From positions 496,001 through 560,000 of the forward strand of contig NZ_JBLZHU010000002.1 in NCBI RefSeq assembly GCF_048892425.1: a stretch of DNA of 64,000 nt, written 5' to 3'. Under the pieces are notes generated by a model that had not been told where the DNA came from, did no database searches, and saw nothing but the letters and a program-made list of their open reading frames with translations. Positions within the stretch are counted from its first letter, which is position 1. Every line of letters starts with the position of its first letter. The position numbers and the translations under genes were made by a program. Below are positions 18,718-27,262 of this stretch, one piece after another. The stretch comes from Pacificispira sp002696645 (GTDB lineage Bacteria > Pseudomonadota > Alphaproteobacteria > UBA8366 > Aestuariispiraceae).

Positions 18718-19485
18718 ATGAAGACAGACGAAACCAACCTTGTGAAGCATGAAATTCCGTTCGTTCAGCGCAGCGGTGTCTCTGCATATGCGGGCATCAC
18801 ATCGACCCATTTAAAATCACCAGCGGAGCGGGAGCGGGATGCCCTGGACGCATGGCGGGACCGACAGGCGGAAGGGAGGGCTGAAGAAGATCCGATTGAG
18901 ATTCATCAATTGGATCTGGACTCCACAGAGCCCAATGCACGAGCCGCGCTGCAGGCCTTTACCGATACACTAAAGCAGTTACAGGATGCCTTGCAGGCGG
19001 CGGATCGACGGGTGGCCTGGCTGGAAGATGAGCGGCATCATGACCCCGACACGCGGCTGTTGCGTCATGATACCTTGCTGGCGGAAATCCGGCATTTGGA
19101 AATGCTGGACCGTCAGGAAGGGCGCGCCAGTGAAATCGCCTTATTGCGGGTGACCGGCTTTGCCCGGTTTCGCGATAAGGTCGGTCGATCTGGGGCGGAA
19201 AAAACCATGATTGCCCTGGGCAAGGCCCTGCGGGCAGCGCTGGAAGACAGTGAACCTGCGGGTAGAATTGGGGATGGGGAGTTCCTGGTTCTGCTGACCG
19301 GTCTTGCTGGTACCGCAGCGGAAGAACGCGTCCTGGCCCTGGCCCAGGCAATAACGGCCGAAATCGATTCCAATTCGGATGCGGTGGAATTGCGACCGGG
19401 GGAAGTTGCGATTGGTCAGGCAGTTCTGGGGCCACGGGAAGATCCGATGGCGGCCCTGGCCCGCGCGGATAAGGATGCGCGTTAG
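18718..19485 (+). CDS. Degenerate GGDEF-domain protein
   Basis: The 255-aa protein has a disordered N-terminus, a coiled-coil-like helix (about residues 80-115) and a C-terminal domain with a diguanylate-cyclase fold. DPDTRLLRHDTLLAEI matches the usual DPLTGLPNRR region, and RIGDGEFLVLL sits where active enzymes have RxGGDEF. The active-site loop is GDGEF and the N-rich substrate loop is lost, so catalysis is doubtful; a c-di-GMP-sensing or structural role is possible. The ATG at 18718 is chosen over GTG at 18700. It is divergent from purE. Confidence 0.65.
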   Translation: MKTDETNLVKHEIPFVQRSGVSAYAGITSTHLKSPAERERDALDAWRDRQAEGRAEEDPIEIHQLDLDSTEPNARAALQAFTDTLKQLQDALQAADRRVAWLEDERHHDPDTRLLRHDTLLAEIRHLEMLDRQEGRASEIALLRVTGFARFRDKVGRSGAEKTMIALGKALRAALEDSEPAGRIGDGEFLVLLTGLAGTAAEERVLALAQAITAEIDSNSDAVELRPGEVAIGQAVLGPREDPMAALARADKDAR

Positions 19486-19513
19486 AACATCCGTTTTAAT
19501 TCAGCCGGATATC

Positions 19514-19771
19514 CTAACGATGCATGCGCCATAGATCATACAGGTGGGCGGCAAAACTGCCCGCCAGACAGGCCAGCAGCGCCAGCCAATGGGCCCCCCC
19601 TAAAGCCAGGCGCAGGGCCAGAACCAGAAAGGCGCCTGAAATCAGATTTGGCAGAAACCGTGCCAAAGCCGGTCCCCCCCTGGTGGCGCGATGAGTCAGA
19701 AACAGCGCTTCTGCTGCGATGATAAGTAAAATCGCATCTGCGATATGGACCAGGGGGAAGGGGGGCATCAT
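19514..19771 (-). CDS. Small hydrophobic membrane protein downstream of tspO
   Basis: The 85-aa protein has about three hydrophobic segments (PLVHIADAILLIIAAEALF, LISGAFLVLALRLAL and HWLALLACLAGSFAAHL). Two tandem ATG codons (19771 and 19768) overlap the tspO stop, so it is translationally coupled to tspO. I do not recognise a family. It is the last gene of the bchG arm of the photosynthesis cluster. Confidence 0.65.
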   Translation of the reverse strand: MMPPFPLVHIADAILLIIAAEALFLTHRATRGGPALARFLPNLISGAFLVLALRLALGGAHWLALLACLAGSFAAHLYDLWRMHR

Positions 19772-20265
19772 CCGCCAAAAGGCCCATTCAGGCGCACGAC
19801 GCCACAATTCAAATGCGACGCATAGCCGACCCACAGCAGGTATGGGATCAATATCAGCATCGCACGCCGCGAATAGGGAGCAACCACCCACATCATCCAG
19901 GCGACCGACAGCCACAGAAAGACGACCTCAATCCGACCCCAATCCGGTCGTTGCAGAGTAAAGAACAGCCCACTCCATCCCGCATTCAACACACCGTTCA
20001 GGATAAAGGCGGCTATAATGCGGCGGCGCTGTCGGGCGGTTTTACTGTCGCGCCAGGCCCAGACACCGGCAATGGCAGTCAGCGTGAAGATAAGGGTCCA
20101 GGCGGGACCGAACGCCCAATCGGGGGGCTGCCCCACCGGCTTTGTCAGATCGTGATACCAGGGGCCAATCGTGGTCAGGGCCCCGCCGACCCCGGCAGTG
20201 ACAACAGCCCAGGCCGCCGCCGCCAGGGTTGGTTTCCAGGGGCGGAAACTCTGCAAACGCATCAT
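19768..20265 (-). CDS. tspO: TspO/MBR family tryptophan-rich sensory protein
   Basis: TspO is a five-helix membrane protein that binds porphyrins. In Rhodobacter it tunes photosynthesis gene expression to oxygen, probably by affecting tetrapyrrole levels. The 165-aa protein has the family layout, with PPDWAFGPAWTLIFTLTAIAGVWAW, LNGVLNAGWSGLFF and a C-terminal PYLLWVGYASHLN helix. It lies 4 nt after bchP, inside the PGC, which supports a pigment-linked role. Confidence 0.93.
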   Translation of the reverse strand: MMRLQSFRPWKPTLAAAAWAVVTAGVGGALTTIGPWYHDLTKPVGQPPDWAFGPAWTLIFTLTAIAGVWAWRDSKTARQRRRIIAAFILNGVLNAGWSGLFFTLQRPDWGRIEVVFLWLSVAWMMWVVAPYSRRAMLILIPYLLWVGYASHLNCGVVRLNGPFGG

Positions 20266-20269
20266 ATGC

Positions 20270-21472
20270 CTAAGCTTTGGAGGATACGAACCCGCATAAA
20301 TGGGTCATATCTTTAAAGAAGATTTTGATATGGGCCATGGGGTCCCGCCGGGTCAGTTTCTTGTTCATATACGATTCCCAAGTCAGTCGCTGCACATCCG
20401 CATCGTTGCACATGGAAACAAACCGTTCCCGGCGTTTGTCGCTGCTGTACCAGAATTTCTGCATGATTCCCAGAATCCAGAAGACACGCCCATGGTCTTT
20501 CATAAACCGTTTGCGACAGCGCGCCAGAGCTTTCACATCGCCGGTCGCCAGCAATTCCTCAACCGCCTCAGCCGCAAAGCGACCACAGATCATGGCGTAA
20601 TATATCCCCTCACCCGATGCCGGCGCGACAACCCCCGCCGCATCGCCCGCCAATAGGACATCCTTGCCATTATCCCAGCATTTGCGTGGGCGCATCGGGA
20701 TTGGCGCGCCTTCCCGCCTTACGGTTTCCAGCCCAGCCATGCCGTTCTGTTCCCGCAAGGTGGCCACCGCACCACGCAGGGAAAACCCCTTATTGGCGCT
20801 GCCGGTGCCGATGCTGGCCGTGTCGCCATGCGGGAAGACCCAGGCATAAAAATCAGGGGACAGCCCGCCCTGATAATAGACATCACAGCGTTGACCATCA
20901 TACCGCGCAGGGGTGCCGCTGTCATTGGCAGGCGCGCGGACAATTTCATGATAGGCGAAGACGCAGGGGACATGTTCTTCCCGCAACGCCTGTTTGGCGA
21001 CCACGGAACGCGCGCCATCGGCCCCGATGACGGTGCGACAGCGCACCGTTTCCAGCGGTCCGTCTTTTCCCATGCGATAGCAGATGATCGCGGTCCCATC
21101 GGTGTCGCGCTCCAGACGCTCAAACGTGCCCGTCGCCCGCATCGCCCCGGACAGACCCGCCCGGCGGCGCAGATATTCGTCGAAATGCTCCCGGTCCACC
21201 ATCGCGACATAGCCATCATCAATGGGCATATCAACCAGTCGGTCGCTGGGGGAGATGATGCGCGCGCCCCGCACTTTGGTGACCAGTTGCCGTTCGTCGA
21301 TATTAAAATCTCTCACCAGCCGCGGGGGAATTGCACCGCCACAGGGTTTGATCCGGCCCGCCCTGTCCAGCAACAGGACTGAGCGTCCAGCCCGCGCGAG
21401 ATCCTCAGCAGCAGTCGCGCCACACGGGCCACCACCGATCACCACAACATCATAAATGTGTAACGAGTTCAT
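20270..21472 (-). CDS. bchP: BchP, geranylgeranyl reductase
   Basis: BchP is the FAD-dependent, NADPH-using reductase that saturates the geranylgeranyl tail of bacteriochlorophyll to phytyl. The 400-aa protein has the FAD Rossmann motif VVVIGGGPCGATAAEDLARAG, the KPCGGAIPPRL block, VIGADGARSVVAK and the second FAD motif VLLAGDAAGVVAPASGEGI. GGGGAG precedes the ATG by 8 bases. The order bchG, PucC-like carrier, bchP matches other purple bacteria. Confidence 0.95.
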   Translation of the reverse strand: MNSLHIYDVVVIGGGPCGATAAEDLARAGRSVLLLDRAGRIKPCGGAIPPRLVRDFNIDERQLVTKVRGARIISPSDRLVDMPIDDGYVAMVDREHFDEYLRRRAGLSGAMRATGTFERLERDTDGTAIICYRMGKDGPLETVRCRTVIGADGARSVVAKQALREEHVPCVFAYHEIVRAPANDSGTPARYDGQRCDVYYQGGLSPDFYAWVFPHGDTASIGTGSANKGFSLRGAVATLREQNGMAGLETVRREGAPIPMRPRKCWDNGKDVLLAGDAAGVVAPASGEGIYYAMICGRFAAEAVEELLATGDVKALARCRKRFMKDHGRVFWILGIMQKFWYSSDKRRERFVSMCNDADVQRLTWESYMNKKLTRRDPMAHIKIFFKDMTHLCGFVSSKA

Positions 21473-21496
21473 TGATCAAACTCCCCTACGGGCCGC

Positions 21497-22825
21497 CTAT
21501 TCTGCGGGGGCGGCCATAAAACGCTGTGCCGGACGATCCGGACTATCAATGCGCGCGGCCAAGATGGCCGAGATAAGAAACAGCACTCCCTCAAAAGCGA
21601 AAACACTGCCATAGGCAAGGGCCGGATCTCGAAACACGGCCTGTGTGATATCAACCAGTATCGTTCCCATGAATCCGCCGATCCCAAAGGCAAGCGCCTG
21701 GGCTGCGCCCCAGACCCCCATGCGAATTCCTTCGCGCCCCGGACGTCCATACCCGGCCAGTTTCATCATCGATCCGATGGCGGCAACGGCGAAGGCCCCA
21801 TTTGCCAGCCCTAATAGAAATACAGTGATTTGCAGGGGGAATTCCGGGCCCACGATCCCTGCCAGCGACAGGCTGGCCATCATCACGCCAGACCCGATGC
21901 ATCCCCAGACGGTCCATCCCTTCAAAGACCCGATCCAGCGGCGCAAGGGGCTGCTGCCCGCCAGCGCCACCAGGATCATCCCTAGAAAAACGCCGCCATG
22001 CTGCACGCCGGTCAGTTGTGTTGATTCGCCAGGCGTCATGCCAAAGACCAGCCCCGCGAAAGGCTCAAGGATCAGATCCTGGGTGTTATAGGCCAGCATG
22101 GAAACAAAGACGAAAATTGAAAACCGGCGGGCCTCTGGTTCGGCCCATACTTCGGCAAAGACCTGCCGGAAGGGGGGCTTCTGGGATGGTTCTGATTGGT
22201 CTGCGGGAAATGAATTGGATCGTTCCAGCCGCCATGTCGCCAACAGGGTGACCAGTAAGGCGATGCCTGCGATGCTGGCGGCAACCGCGATCAGGCGTTC
22301 CGGGCTGAACGGGTCCAGCATTTTCCCTGCAATTGTGGCAGTGACCGCAATGCCTAGAATCATCATCAACCAGGTTATTGTGGCGGCCGCGGCCCGTCTG
22401 GCGGGGTCCACCTGTGTTGCCAGCAAGGCCAGCAGGGATGTTCCCGCCGCCCCGACACCGGCCCCGATCAACACGAAGCTGAACACGGCCAGCACCATGC
22501 CTGCCGTTGCGGCTGTTTGCATCCAGCCGGTTGCGATGGCAGCCAGCACGGCCCCGATGCCTAAAACCGCAACACCGCCGATAATCCAGTTTGTGCGCCT
22601 GGCCCCCATGTCAGAGCCATAGCCCCAGCGGGGGCGCGATAATTGAATGGCGTAATGCAACGCGACCAGGGCCCCTGGCACCATGGCGGGCAGGGCCAGT
22701 TCCACGACCATGACGCGGTTATAGGTAGAGGTGGTTAAGACGACGATGGCCCCAAGCGCGGTCTGCACAAGGCCACACCGCAGAATATCAATCCATCCCA
22801 TGCCGGATGATCGGGCCGTGCTCAT
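21497..22825 (-). CDS. PucC-like MFS protein between bchG and bchP
   Basis: The 442-aa polytopic protein belongs to the PucC/LhaA branch of the major facilitator superfamily, with about 12 hydrophobic segments. It has the conserved LTTSTYNRVMVVELALPAMVPGALVALHY start, DMGARRTNWIIGG loop and a late FGIGGFMGTILVD segment. In Rhodobacter the gene in this place (orf428, sometimes bch2) is thought to help deliver bacteriochlorophyll, but its exact role is unclear. It starts immediately after the bchG stop codon with no gap. Confidence 0.88.
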   Translation of the reverse strand: MSTARSSGMGWIDILRCGLVQTALGAIVVLTTSTYNRVMVVELALPAMVPGALVALHYAIQLSRPRWGYGSDMGARRTNWIIGGVAVLGIGAVLAAIATGWMQTAATAGMVLAVFSFVLIGAGVGAAGTSLLALLATQVDPARRAAAATITWLMMILGIAVTATIAGKMLDPFSPERLIAVAASIAGIALLVTLLATWRLERSNSFPADQSEPSQKPPFRQVFAEVWAEPEARRFSIFVFVSMLAYNTQDLILEPFAGLVFGMTPGESTQLTGVQHGGVFLGMILVALAGSSPLRRWIGSLKGWTVWGCIGSGVMMASLSLAGIVGPEFPLQITVFLLGLANGAFAVAAIGSMMKLAGYGRPGREGIRMGVWGAAQALAFGIGGFMGTILVDITQAVFRDPALAYGSVFAFEGVLFLISAILAARIDSPDRPAQRFMAAPAE

Positions 22826-23740
22826 CTACAGCCCTCCGTCCAACAGGTTTTGCAGGGCAAAGGCAGAGGCCATCATGCCGCTGACATACAGGCTGATGCC
22901 GGTTGCATTATACCAGGGGGCCTTTTCCCGGGGAGATTCCAACAGCTGGAACATCAGATAAATCTGAACCGTCAGCACAGCGGCGACCAACGCGCCAAAC
23001 AGCGGCACACCCCAGTAAATTAGCAGGCCGATGACAACAACCTGCGGCACGCCCATGACCCAGCAGGCCAACCGGGCTGCCTTGTCCGTTCCCAGCATGG
23101 CGGGCAGGGACTTCAAGCCCATCTGGCGATCCCCATCGATGGATTTGAAATCATTCAGGGTCATGATGCCATGCGCCCCGATGCTGTATAGCGCGGCGAT
23201 CAGGATGATCTTGGTATCGGGCAGGGTTGCGGCCATGACAGCCGCACCGGTGAACCAGGGCAACCCTTCATAACAGGCCCCCACGGCGGAATTTCCCCAC
23301 CAGCCATTGCGCTTTAACCGGAACGGGGGAGCGCTATAGGCCCAGGCCAGCGCCATGCCGATGCCGGCAGCGGAAAACACCCAAATCCCAAGACTGTAGG
23401 CGACGACCAGCGACAGCACCGTCCAGACCAGCGCCATATACAGGCCCCAGCGTCCGGGAACACGACCGGATGGGATTGGACGTCCGGGTTCATTGATGGC
23501 ATCGACATGACGGTCGAACCAGTCATTTACAACCTGACTGGTGCCACAAACCAGAGGGCCTGCCAGCAATATGCCCAGCAAGATGACGTCCCACCGGTCC
23601 ATGAAAGAGACAGGGGAAGAAACAGCGCCACAGGCAAAGGCCCACATTGGCGGAAACCAGGTGATTGGCTTCAGCAATTCCAACAACGCGCCGGGCGTTG
23701 GCAGGGATGATTGTGCTTTCAAGGCAATCTGTTCTGTCAT
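22826..23740 (-). CDS. bchG: BchG, bacteriochlorophyll synthase
   Basis: BchG is a UbiA-type membrane prenyltransferase that esterifies bacteriochlorophyllide a with geranylgeranyl diphosphate. The 304-aa protein has the diphosphate-binding NDWFDRHVDAINEPGRPIPSG (first Asp-rich motif), a second motif in TLNDFKSIDGDRQMG, and about eight membrane helices. No Shine-Dalgarno sequence precedes the ATG, and a promoter-like TTGACA-N17-TAGGCT ends about 6 bases before it. The gene heads the minus-strand PGC operon. Confidence 0.95.
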   Translation of the reverse strand: MTEQIALKAQSSLPTPGALLELLKPITWFPPMWAFACGAVSSPVSFMDRWDVILLGILLAGPLVCGTSQVVNDWFDRHVDAINEPGRPIPSGRVPGRWGLYMALVWTVLSLVVAYSLGIWVFSAAGIGMALAWAYSAPPFRLKRNGWWGNSAVGACYEGLPWFTGAAVMAATLPDTKIILIAALYSIGAHGIMTLNDFKSIDGDRQMGLKSLPAMLGTDKAARLACWVMGVPQVVVIGLLIYWGVPLFGALVAAVLTVQIYLMFQLLESPREKAPWYNATGISLYVSGMMASAFALQNLLDGGL

Positions 23741-23746
23741 GCAATC

Positions 23747-23775
23747 AGCCTAGGGCTGAGACAGAATTATGTCAA
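23747..23775 (-). promoter_or_regulatory. Likely bchG promoter, overlapping a PpsR box
   Basis: On the minus strand TTGACA (23770-23775) is separated by 17 bases from TAGGCT (23747-23752). The -35 hexamer is the inner end of PpsR box 1. The predicted start site falls at or next to the A of the bchG ATG, so the mRNA may be leaderless. Confidence 0.6.
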
Positions 23776-23787
23776 TCTAAGTTGACA
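23770..23787 (-). promoter_or_regulatory. PpsR/CrtJ operator box 1 upstream of bchG
   Basis: The palindrome TGT-N12-ACA is perfect here; on the minus strand it reads TGTCAACTTAGATTGACA. PpsR binds pairs of such boxes and represses photosynthesis genes in oxygen. It overlaps the -35 of the predicted bchG promoter. Confidence 0.8.
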
Positions 23788-23793
23788 ATAAAA

Positions 23794-23811
23794 TGTAAAT
23801 TTAAAATGACA
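23794..23811 (-). promoter_or_regulatory. PpsR/CrtJ operator box 2 upstream of bchG
   Basis: A second perfect TGT-N12-ACA lies 24 bp (centre to centre) upstream of box 1. Two boxes in tandem suit the tetrameric, cooperative binding known for PpsR/CrtJ. Confidence 0.78.
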
Positions 23812-23855
23812 CACAGGGTAAGGATTTCGGCGATAATGATAGCGCTTTTCAGCCC

Positions 23856-25283
23856 TTAATCCCGTTGGCTCAGGCCATGCCGGCGCAGCTTCACATACAA
23901 GCTTTGGCGGCTCAATCCCAGCATTTCCGCAGCAGAGGCACGATTGTCACCGGTTAGTTCCAGGGCCGCCTCAATGCACATGCTTTCGATAATGTCCGTC
24001 GATTCCTGTACCAGGTCTTTCAGCGGCACTCGTCCGACCAGTTTGGACAATTGCTCAACCGACCGGGGGCCTGTTCCAGCTCGGGTTTCCGGCAAGGTGA
24101 CGCGCCCTTCCAGATTGCGAATGATAAAGCCGATACAGGGAATTTCACCCTCTTCAACTGAAACGGCAGAAATTTCGATATCGACTGAACTGCCAAATTC
24201 ATTCCGCAATACGGTGGCGAAGAACCGGACAGAACCATGCTCTTTCAAATTCGCCATCAGGACATTCAGGTCAACGGAGGACCGACCGATCCATCGATTG
24301 ATCGCACGTCCCTTGATCTGTTCTTCCGTGCCGACCTGGGCCATATCCAGAAAGGCGTCATTTGCCTTCAGGATTTCCCCATTCATATCGGTGACGACAA
24401 ACCCTTCCGGCAGCGTTTCCATCACATTCTGAACGACATTGCTGCTATGGGACGATGCCTCGCCCGCTGACGTCGCATCCTTTGAAACCAGTCGGATCAG
24501 AAAGAATGAATTGCCATCCTGACGGAAGAACGATCCGGCCAGTGTCAGGTCGGCATGGCTTTCCGCCGTCACAGCCGATATTGTTTCACCCGTCGCACCG
24601 TCGCGAATCTTGGTAACAAAATCCTGCACCCGGCCTCGGCTTTCGCTGTCAAAAGCGGAGGCGACGGAACTGCCGACCAGCCGCTTTTCCTCACGCGATA
24701 ACAGTTTGCATGCTGCGGGATTGGCTTCGACAATTTTATTGGTCGTGGCATCCAGAATAAGAATTGCTTCGGATGCCAATTGGAATAGCAGGCGATAGCG
24801 GGTTTCGGCCCGGCGCATGCGCGCATATTCCCGTTCCATCGACATCTGGGCTTCGACCAGACGTTGCTGCATTTCCGCCATGGCCTGCATGTTGCGGCCA
24901 ATTGCCAGAACCCGACCATCCCCCAGCGAGATGGTGGCATACCGGACGGGAATTTCCGTACCATTGTCTGTCTTATGGGTGATTTGTCGCCATCTCAGTG
25001 CCGCAGCATTTGCAGCGCTTTCCAGCATATCCTTCAGTTTTGGTTTGCTTTCAATAGTGACAACATCAAACCAAGATTTGCCCAGCCATTGATCAAAACC
25101 AAATTGTGTAAGGTCTTCTGAGCCGCCTGCCAGATCGCGAATCGTGCCATCGCTGTCCATCACCAATGTAATATCGGCCGCAGCGGCGACAACGGACCCG
25201 GCTTGTTGTGGGTTAAGGCTTAGCAGCATGGGTTTGGCGGAGGGGGTTCCGCCATTCATGCTGCTGTCTGCTCGCGTGTCCAT
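23856..25283 (-). CDS. ppsR: PpsR/CrtJ, redox-responsive repressor of photosynthesis genes
   Basis: The 475-aa protein has the PpsR layout: an N-terminal PAS domain, two further PAS domains (about residues 140-245 and 275-390), a helical linker, and a Fis-type helix-turn-helix at about 430-475 (NRASAAEMLGLSRQSLYVKLRRHGL). The Cys in ESMCIEAALELTG just before the DNA-binding helices matches the redox-active Cys of CrtJ/PpsR. The start at 25283 is chosen for its AAGG upstream; the frame is open to 25343. It lies 35 bp after ppaA, its antirepressor. Confidence 0.93.
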   Translation of the reverse strand: MDTRADSSMNGGTPSAKPMLLSLNPQQAGSVVAAAADITLVMDSDGTIRDLAGGSEDLTQFGFDQWLGKSWFDVVTIESKPKLKDMLESAANAAALRWRQITHKTDNGTEIPVRYATISLGDGRVLAIGRNMQAMAEMQQRLVEAQMSMEREYARMRRAETRYRLLFQLASEAILILDATTNKIVEANPAACKLLSREEKRLVGSSVASAFDSESRGRVQDFVTKIRDGATGETISAVTAESHADLTLAGSFFRQDGNSFFLIRLVSKDATSAGEASSHSSNVVQNVMETLPEGFVVTDMNGEILKANDAFLDMAQVGTEEQIKGRAINRWIGRSSVDLNVLMANLKEHGSVRFFATVLRNEFGSSVDIEISAVSVEEGEIPCIGFIIRNLEGRVTLPETRAGTGPRSVEQLSKLVGRVPLKDLVQESTDIIESMCIEAALELTGDNRASAAEMLGLSRQSLYVKLRRHGLSQRD

Positions 25284-25318
25284 CCTCAACCCTTTTCTTG
25301 TGATGGCTTTCGCCACCA

Positions 25319-26218
25319 TTACCCTCGCATTGCTACGCCACAAAGTGCATTTGCGATTGAGACGGCTTCCCGACCGTCAGAAGCAGTTCCATCTGCGCCA
25401 ATTCTCTCCACCAAGACCGGGTCATCGCGGAAACAACGGCCACCAACAAGTATTCGAACATCTCTATTCTTGGAAACCCTATAAAGACTACGGACATCCG
25501 ATGCAAGTTGATCCAACAAATCGTCTCGTCCGGTGGAAAAGCCAATAATGGAGAATTCTTCCATAGAGGCCAGCTCCAGTAATTCTTCTGACGATTCCAA
25601 AACGCATGTCACGACGTCCCAGCCACCGCGGCGGAAAAATTCCTCCACCATAAAGACACCGAATGTATGCTGGTCTCCCGGTACCGATGCCAATAAGGCG
25701 CGGTGCCCAACCGATAGCTCATCCAGTGTGGTGTCTGTGCTTGGGCTCAACTCTCTTAGAATCTGTTGCAGGCGGGACAGCCCAACCGTCACATCCGCAA
25801 AATTGACTGTATCTTCTTCCCACATTGTCCCCAGATTTCTTGCCGCCGGGGCCAGTAAATCCAGGAAAACCGATTCCAGCTTCATCCCCTGGCTCTGTAT
25901 CGCCTCTATGTAAGAGAAGGCGATGGGGACCTCTTGTTTCAAGATCAATTGACAAAAGTCTTTTATCTCTGCGTCGTCCAGAGTGGCCGCCACTGGCGGA
26001 TCCTGATAGGCCTCCACGCCAACCGATACACTATGCGCGACCATCAGGCGCGGAATGATTTCTGCTTCAATGACAAGATCTAGGCGTGATTTCTGTGCAC
26101 CATTATTTGATGTCGTCACCCGTCGTCTATCGCGGTTTACCGCGATCCCCCCAAGGCCAAATCGGCCTTCTACTCGATCGTCTTGTGCGATCGTGCTACG
26201 CAGCATTAGGCTCGCCAT
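25319..26218 (-). CDS. ppaA: PpaA/AerR, cobalamin-binding antirepressor
   Basis: AerR/PpaA proteins bind B12 in light-dependent fashion and counteract CrtJ/PpsR. The 299-aa protein has a helical region (about 90-170) and a C-terminal B12-binding-like domain. It shows SVPGDQHTFGVFMVEEFFRRGGWDV, with the His expected to contact the cofactor, then IIGFSTGRDD and ILVGGRCF. GGGAGGT six bases upstream fixes the start at 26218 rather than 26275. It forms an operon with ppsR and is divergent from bchF. Confidence 0.9.
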   Translation of the reverse strand: MASLMLRSTIAQDDRVEGRFGLGGIAVNRDRRRVTTSNNGAQKSRLDLVIEAEIIPRLMVAHSVSVGVEAYQDPPVAATLDDAEIKDFCQLILKQEVPIAFSYIEAIQSQGMKLESVFLDLLAPAARNLGTMWEEDTVNFADVTVGLSRLQQILRELSPSTDTTLDELSVGHRALLASVPGDQHTFGVFMVEEFFRRGGWDVVTCVLESSEELLELASMEEFSIIGFSTGRDDLLDQLASDVRSLYRVSKNRDVRILVGGRCFRDDPVLVERIGADGTASDGREAVSIANALCGVAMRG

Positions 26219-26612
26219 TTCTGACCTCCCGTATAGTTGGAATCGCGCCCCGGGAGCGGGAACATGGTCTGCCAATCACTGCTGTTTGAATTGGTCGGGT
26301 TGTATTTTTCCTGGGTCAGCCTGATTTTTTCGGGGCTGTTTTCCAGGAATTGCCTGTGTCAGGCAACCTCTTTCCCAATCCGCGTTCGTTTCCAGTAATT
26401 AGTTAACCACACTTTATGGTGAATGCAGAAGCAGGATTTTCCTGAATCGTCATCCGTGACGAAAATTTCTGGTGGCGCGCCTTCTTAGACTTCCTAACAA
26501 GCCGTCCTATAACGTCATCCAGCCAAAATTAATGCCGTCAGTCCTACCAAAACGCGATACGGGCGCCTCCCTTTGGCGCTGTCTGTCGACTGTACACCAA
26601 TAAAATTCAGAA

Positions 26613-26646
26613 TGTAAGTTTTCTTTTACGTCAACTTTAATTGACA
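26613..26646 (+). promoter_or_regulatory. Two overlapping near-consensus PpsR boxes upstream of bchF
   Basis: TGT-N12-ACG (26613-26630) overlaps CGT-N12-ACA (26629-26646); each has one mismatch to TGT-N12-ACA. The second reads CGTCAACTTTAATTGACA, nearly the same as box 1 of bchG, and its end TTGACA (26641-26646) can serve as the -35 of bchF. Confidence 0.65.
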
Positions 26647-26669
26647 CTCGCGCCTATTCCGATTTAGAC
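26641..26669 (+). promoter_or_regulatory. Likely promoter of the bchF-idi superoperon
   Basis: TTGACA (26641-26646), a 17-base spacer and TTAGAC (26664-26669) form a sigma70-like promoter with a weak -10. The layout copies the bchG promoter, with the -35 buried in a PpsR box. A ribosome site AGGAG is at 26692-26696. Confidence 0.5.
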
Positions 26670-26707
26670 TTGTCGGTAATAAGGCGACATGCAGGAGAAG
26701 CAGGCCG

Positions 26708-27262
26708 ATGAAAACAGGCTATAAGCCAAATAGGGTGGTGCGGGAGCTTTACACGCCAGAACAGCGCAAACGTCGTGATGCGTCGGTTTGGACGCTGGTC
26801 CAAGGTGTTCTGGCGCCAGCGCAATTCGTTATCTTCCTGGTCAGCCTGTATTTTGTTCTCGCCTATCTTGCGACGGGGCAGGGCTATGAGATCGCTACCG
26901 CGTCCGTCGTGGTCAAGACTTTCGCGCTATACACAATCATGATTACCGGATCGATCTGGGAAAAGGTCGTGTTCGGTGAATGGCTTTTTGCCAAGGCTTT
27001 CTTCTGGGAAGATGTGTTCAGCATGTTGGTGCTGGCGTTGCACACTGCCTATCTGGCAATGGTGTTTTTTGGTCTGGCAACGCCTTTTGAGCTGATGCTT
27101 CTGGCTTTGGCGGCCTATGCGACCTACGTCATCAACGCCGCGCAATTCATCTGGAAATTGCGGGCCGCGCGCCTTCAGCATGCAAGACTTCAGGCGCAAC
27201 CGGCACGCACTGAAACAGACACGAATAAGGCTTTCCCCAATCAGTTGAGGATAGCCTTATGA
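26708..27262 (+). CDS. bchF: BchF, 3-vinyl bacteriochlorophyllide hydratase
   Basis: BchF hydrates the C3 vinyl group on the way to bacteriochlorophyll a. The 184-aa membrane protein starts with the family sequence LYTPEQRKRRDASVWTLVQG and has about four hydrophobic helices, with ITGSIWEKVVFGEWLFAKAF and WEDVFSMLVLALH conserved. AGGAG precedes the ATG. It overlaps bchN as ATGA and opens a plus-strand run of sixteen closely spaced genes. Confidence 0.94.
   Translation: MKTGYKPNRVVRELYTPEQRKRRDASVWTLVQGVLAPAQFVIFLVSLYFVLAYLATGQGYEIATASVVVKTFALYTIMITGSIWEKVVFGEWLFAKAFFWEDVFSMLVLALHTAYLAMVFFGLATPFELMLLALAAYATYVINAAQFIWKLRAARLQHARLQAQPARTETDTNKAFPNQLRIAL

Larger units (their letters stand above)
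26219..26707. promoter_or_regulatory. 489-bp divergent regulatory region between ppaA and bchF
   Basis: No gene is seen. The right end holds the bchF control elements listed separately. The left end holds the ppaA ribosome site. The middle, about 26320-26600, has short inverted repeats (for example TTGCCTG ... CAGGCAA near 26350-26365) but no box that I can name. It must contain the ppaA-ppsR promoter. Confidence 0.6.
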
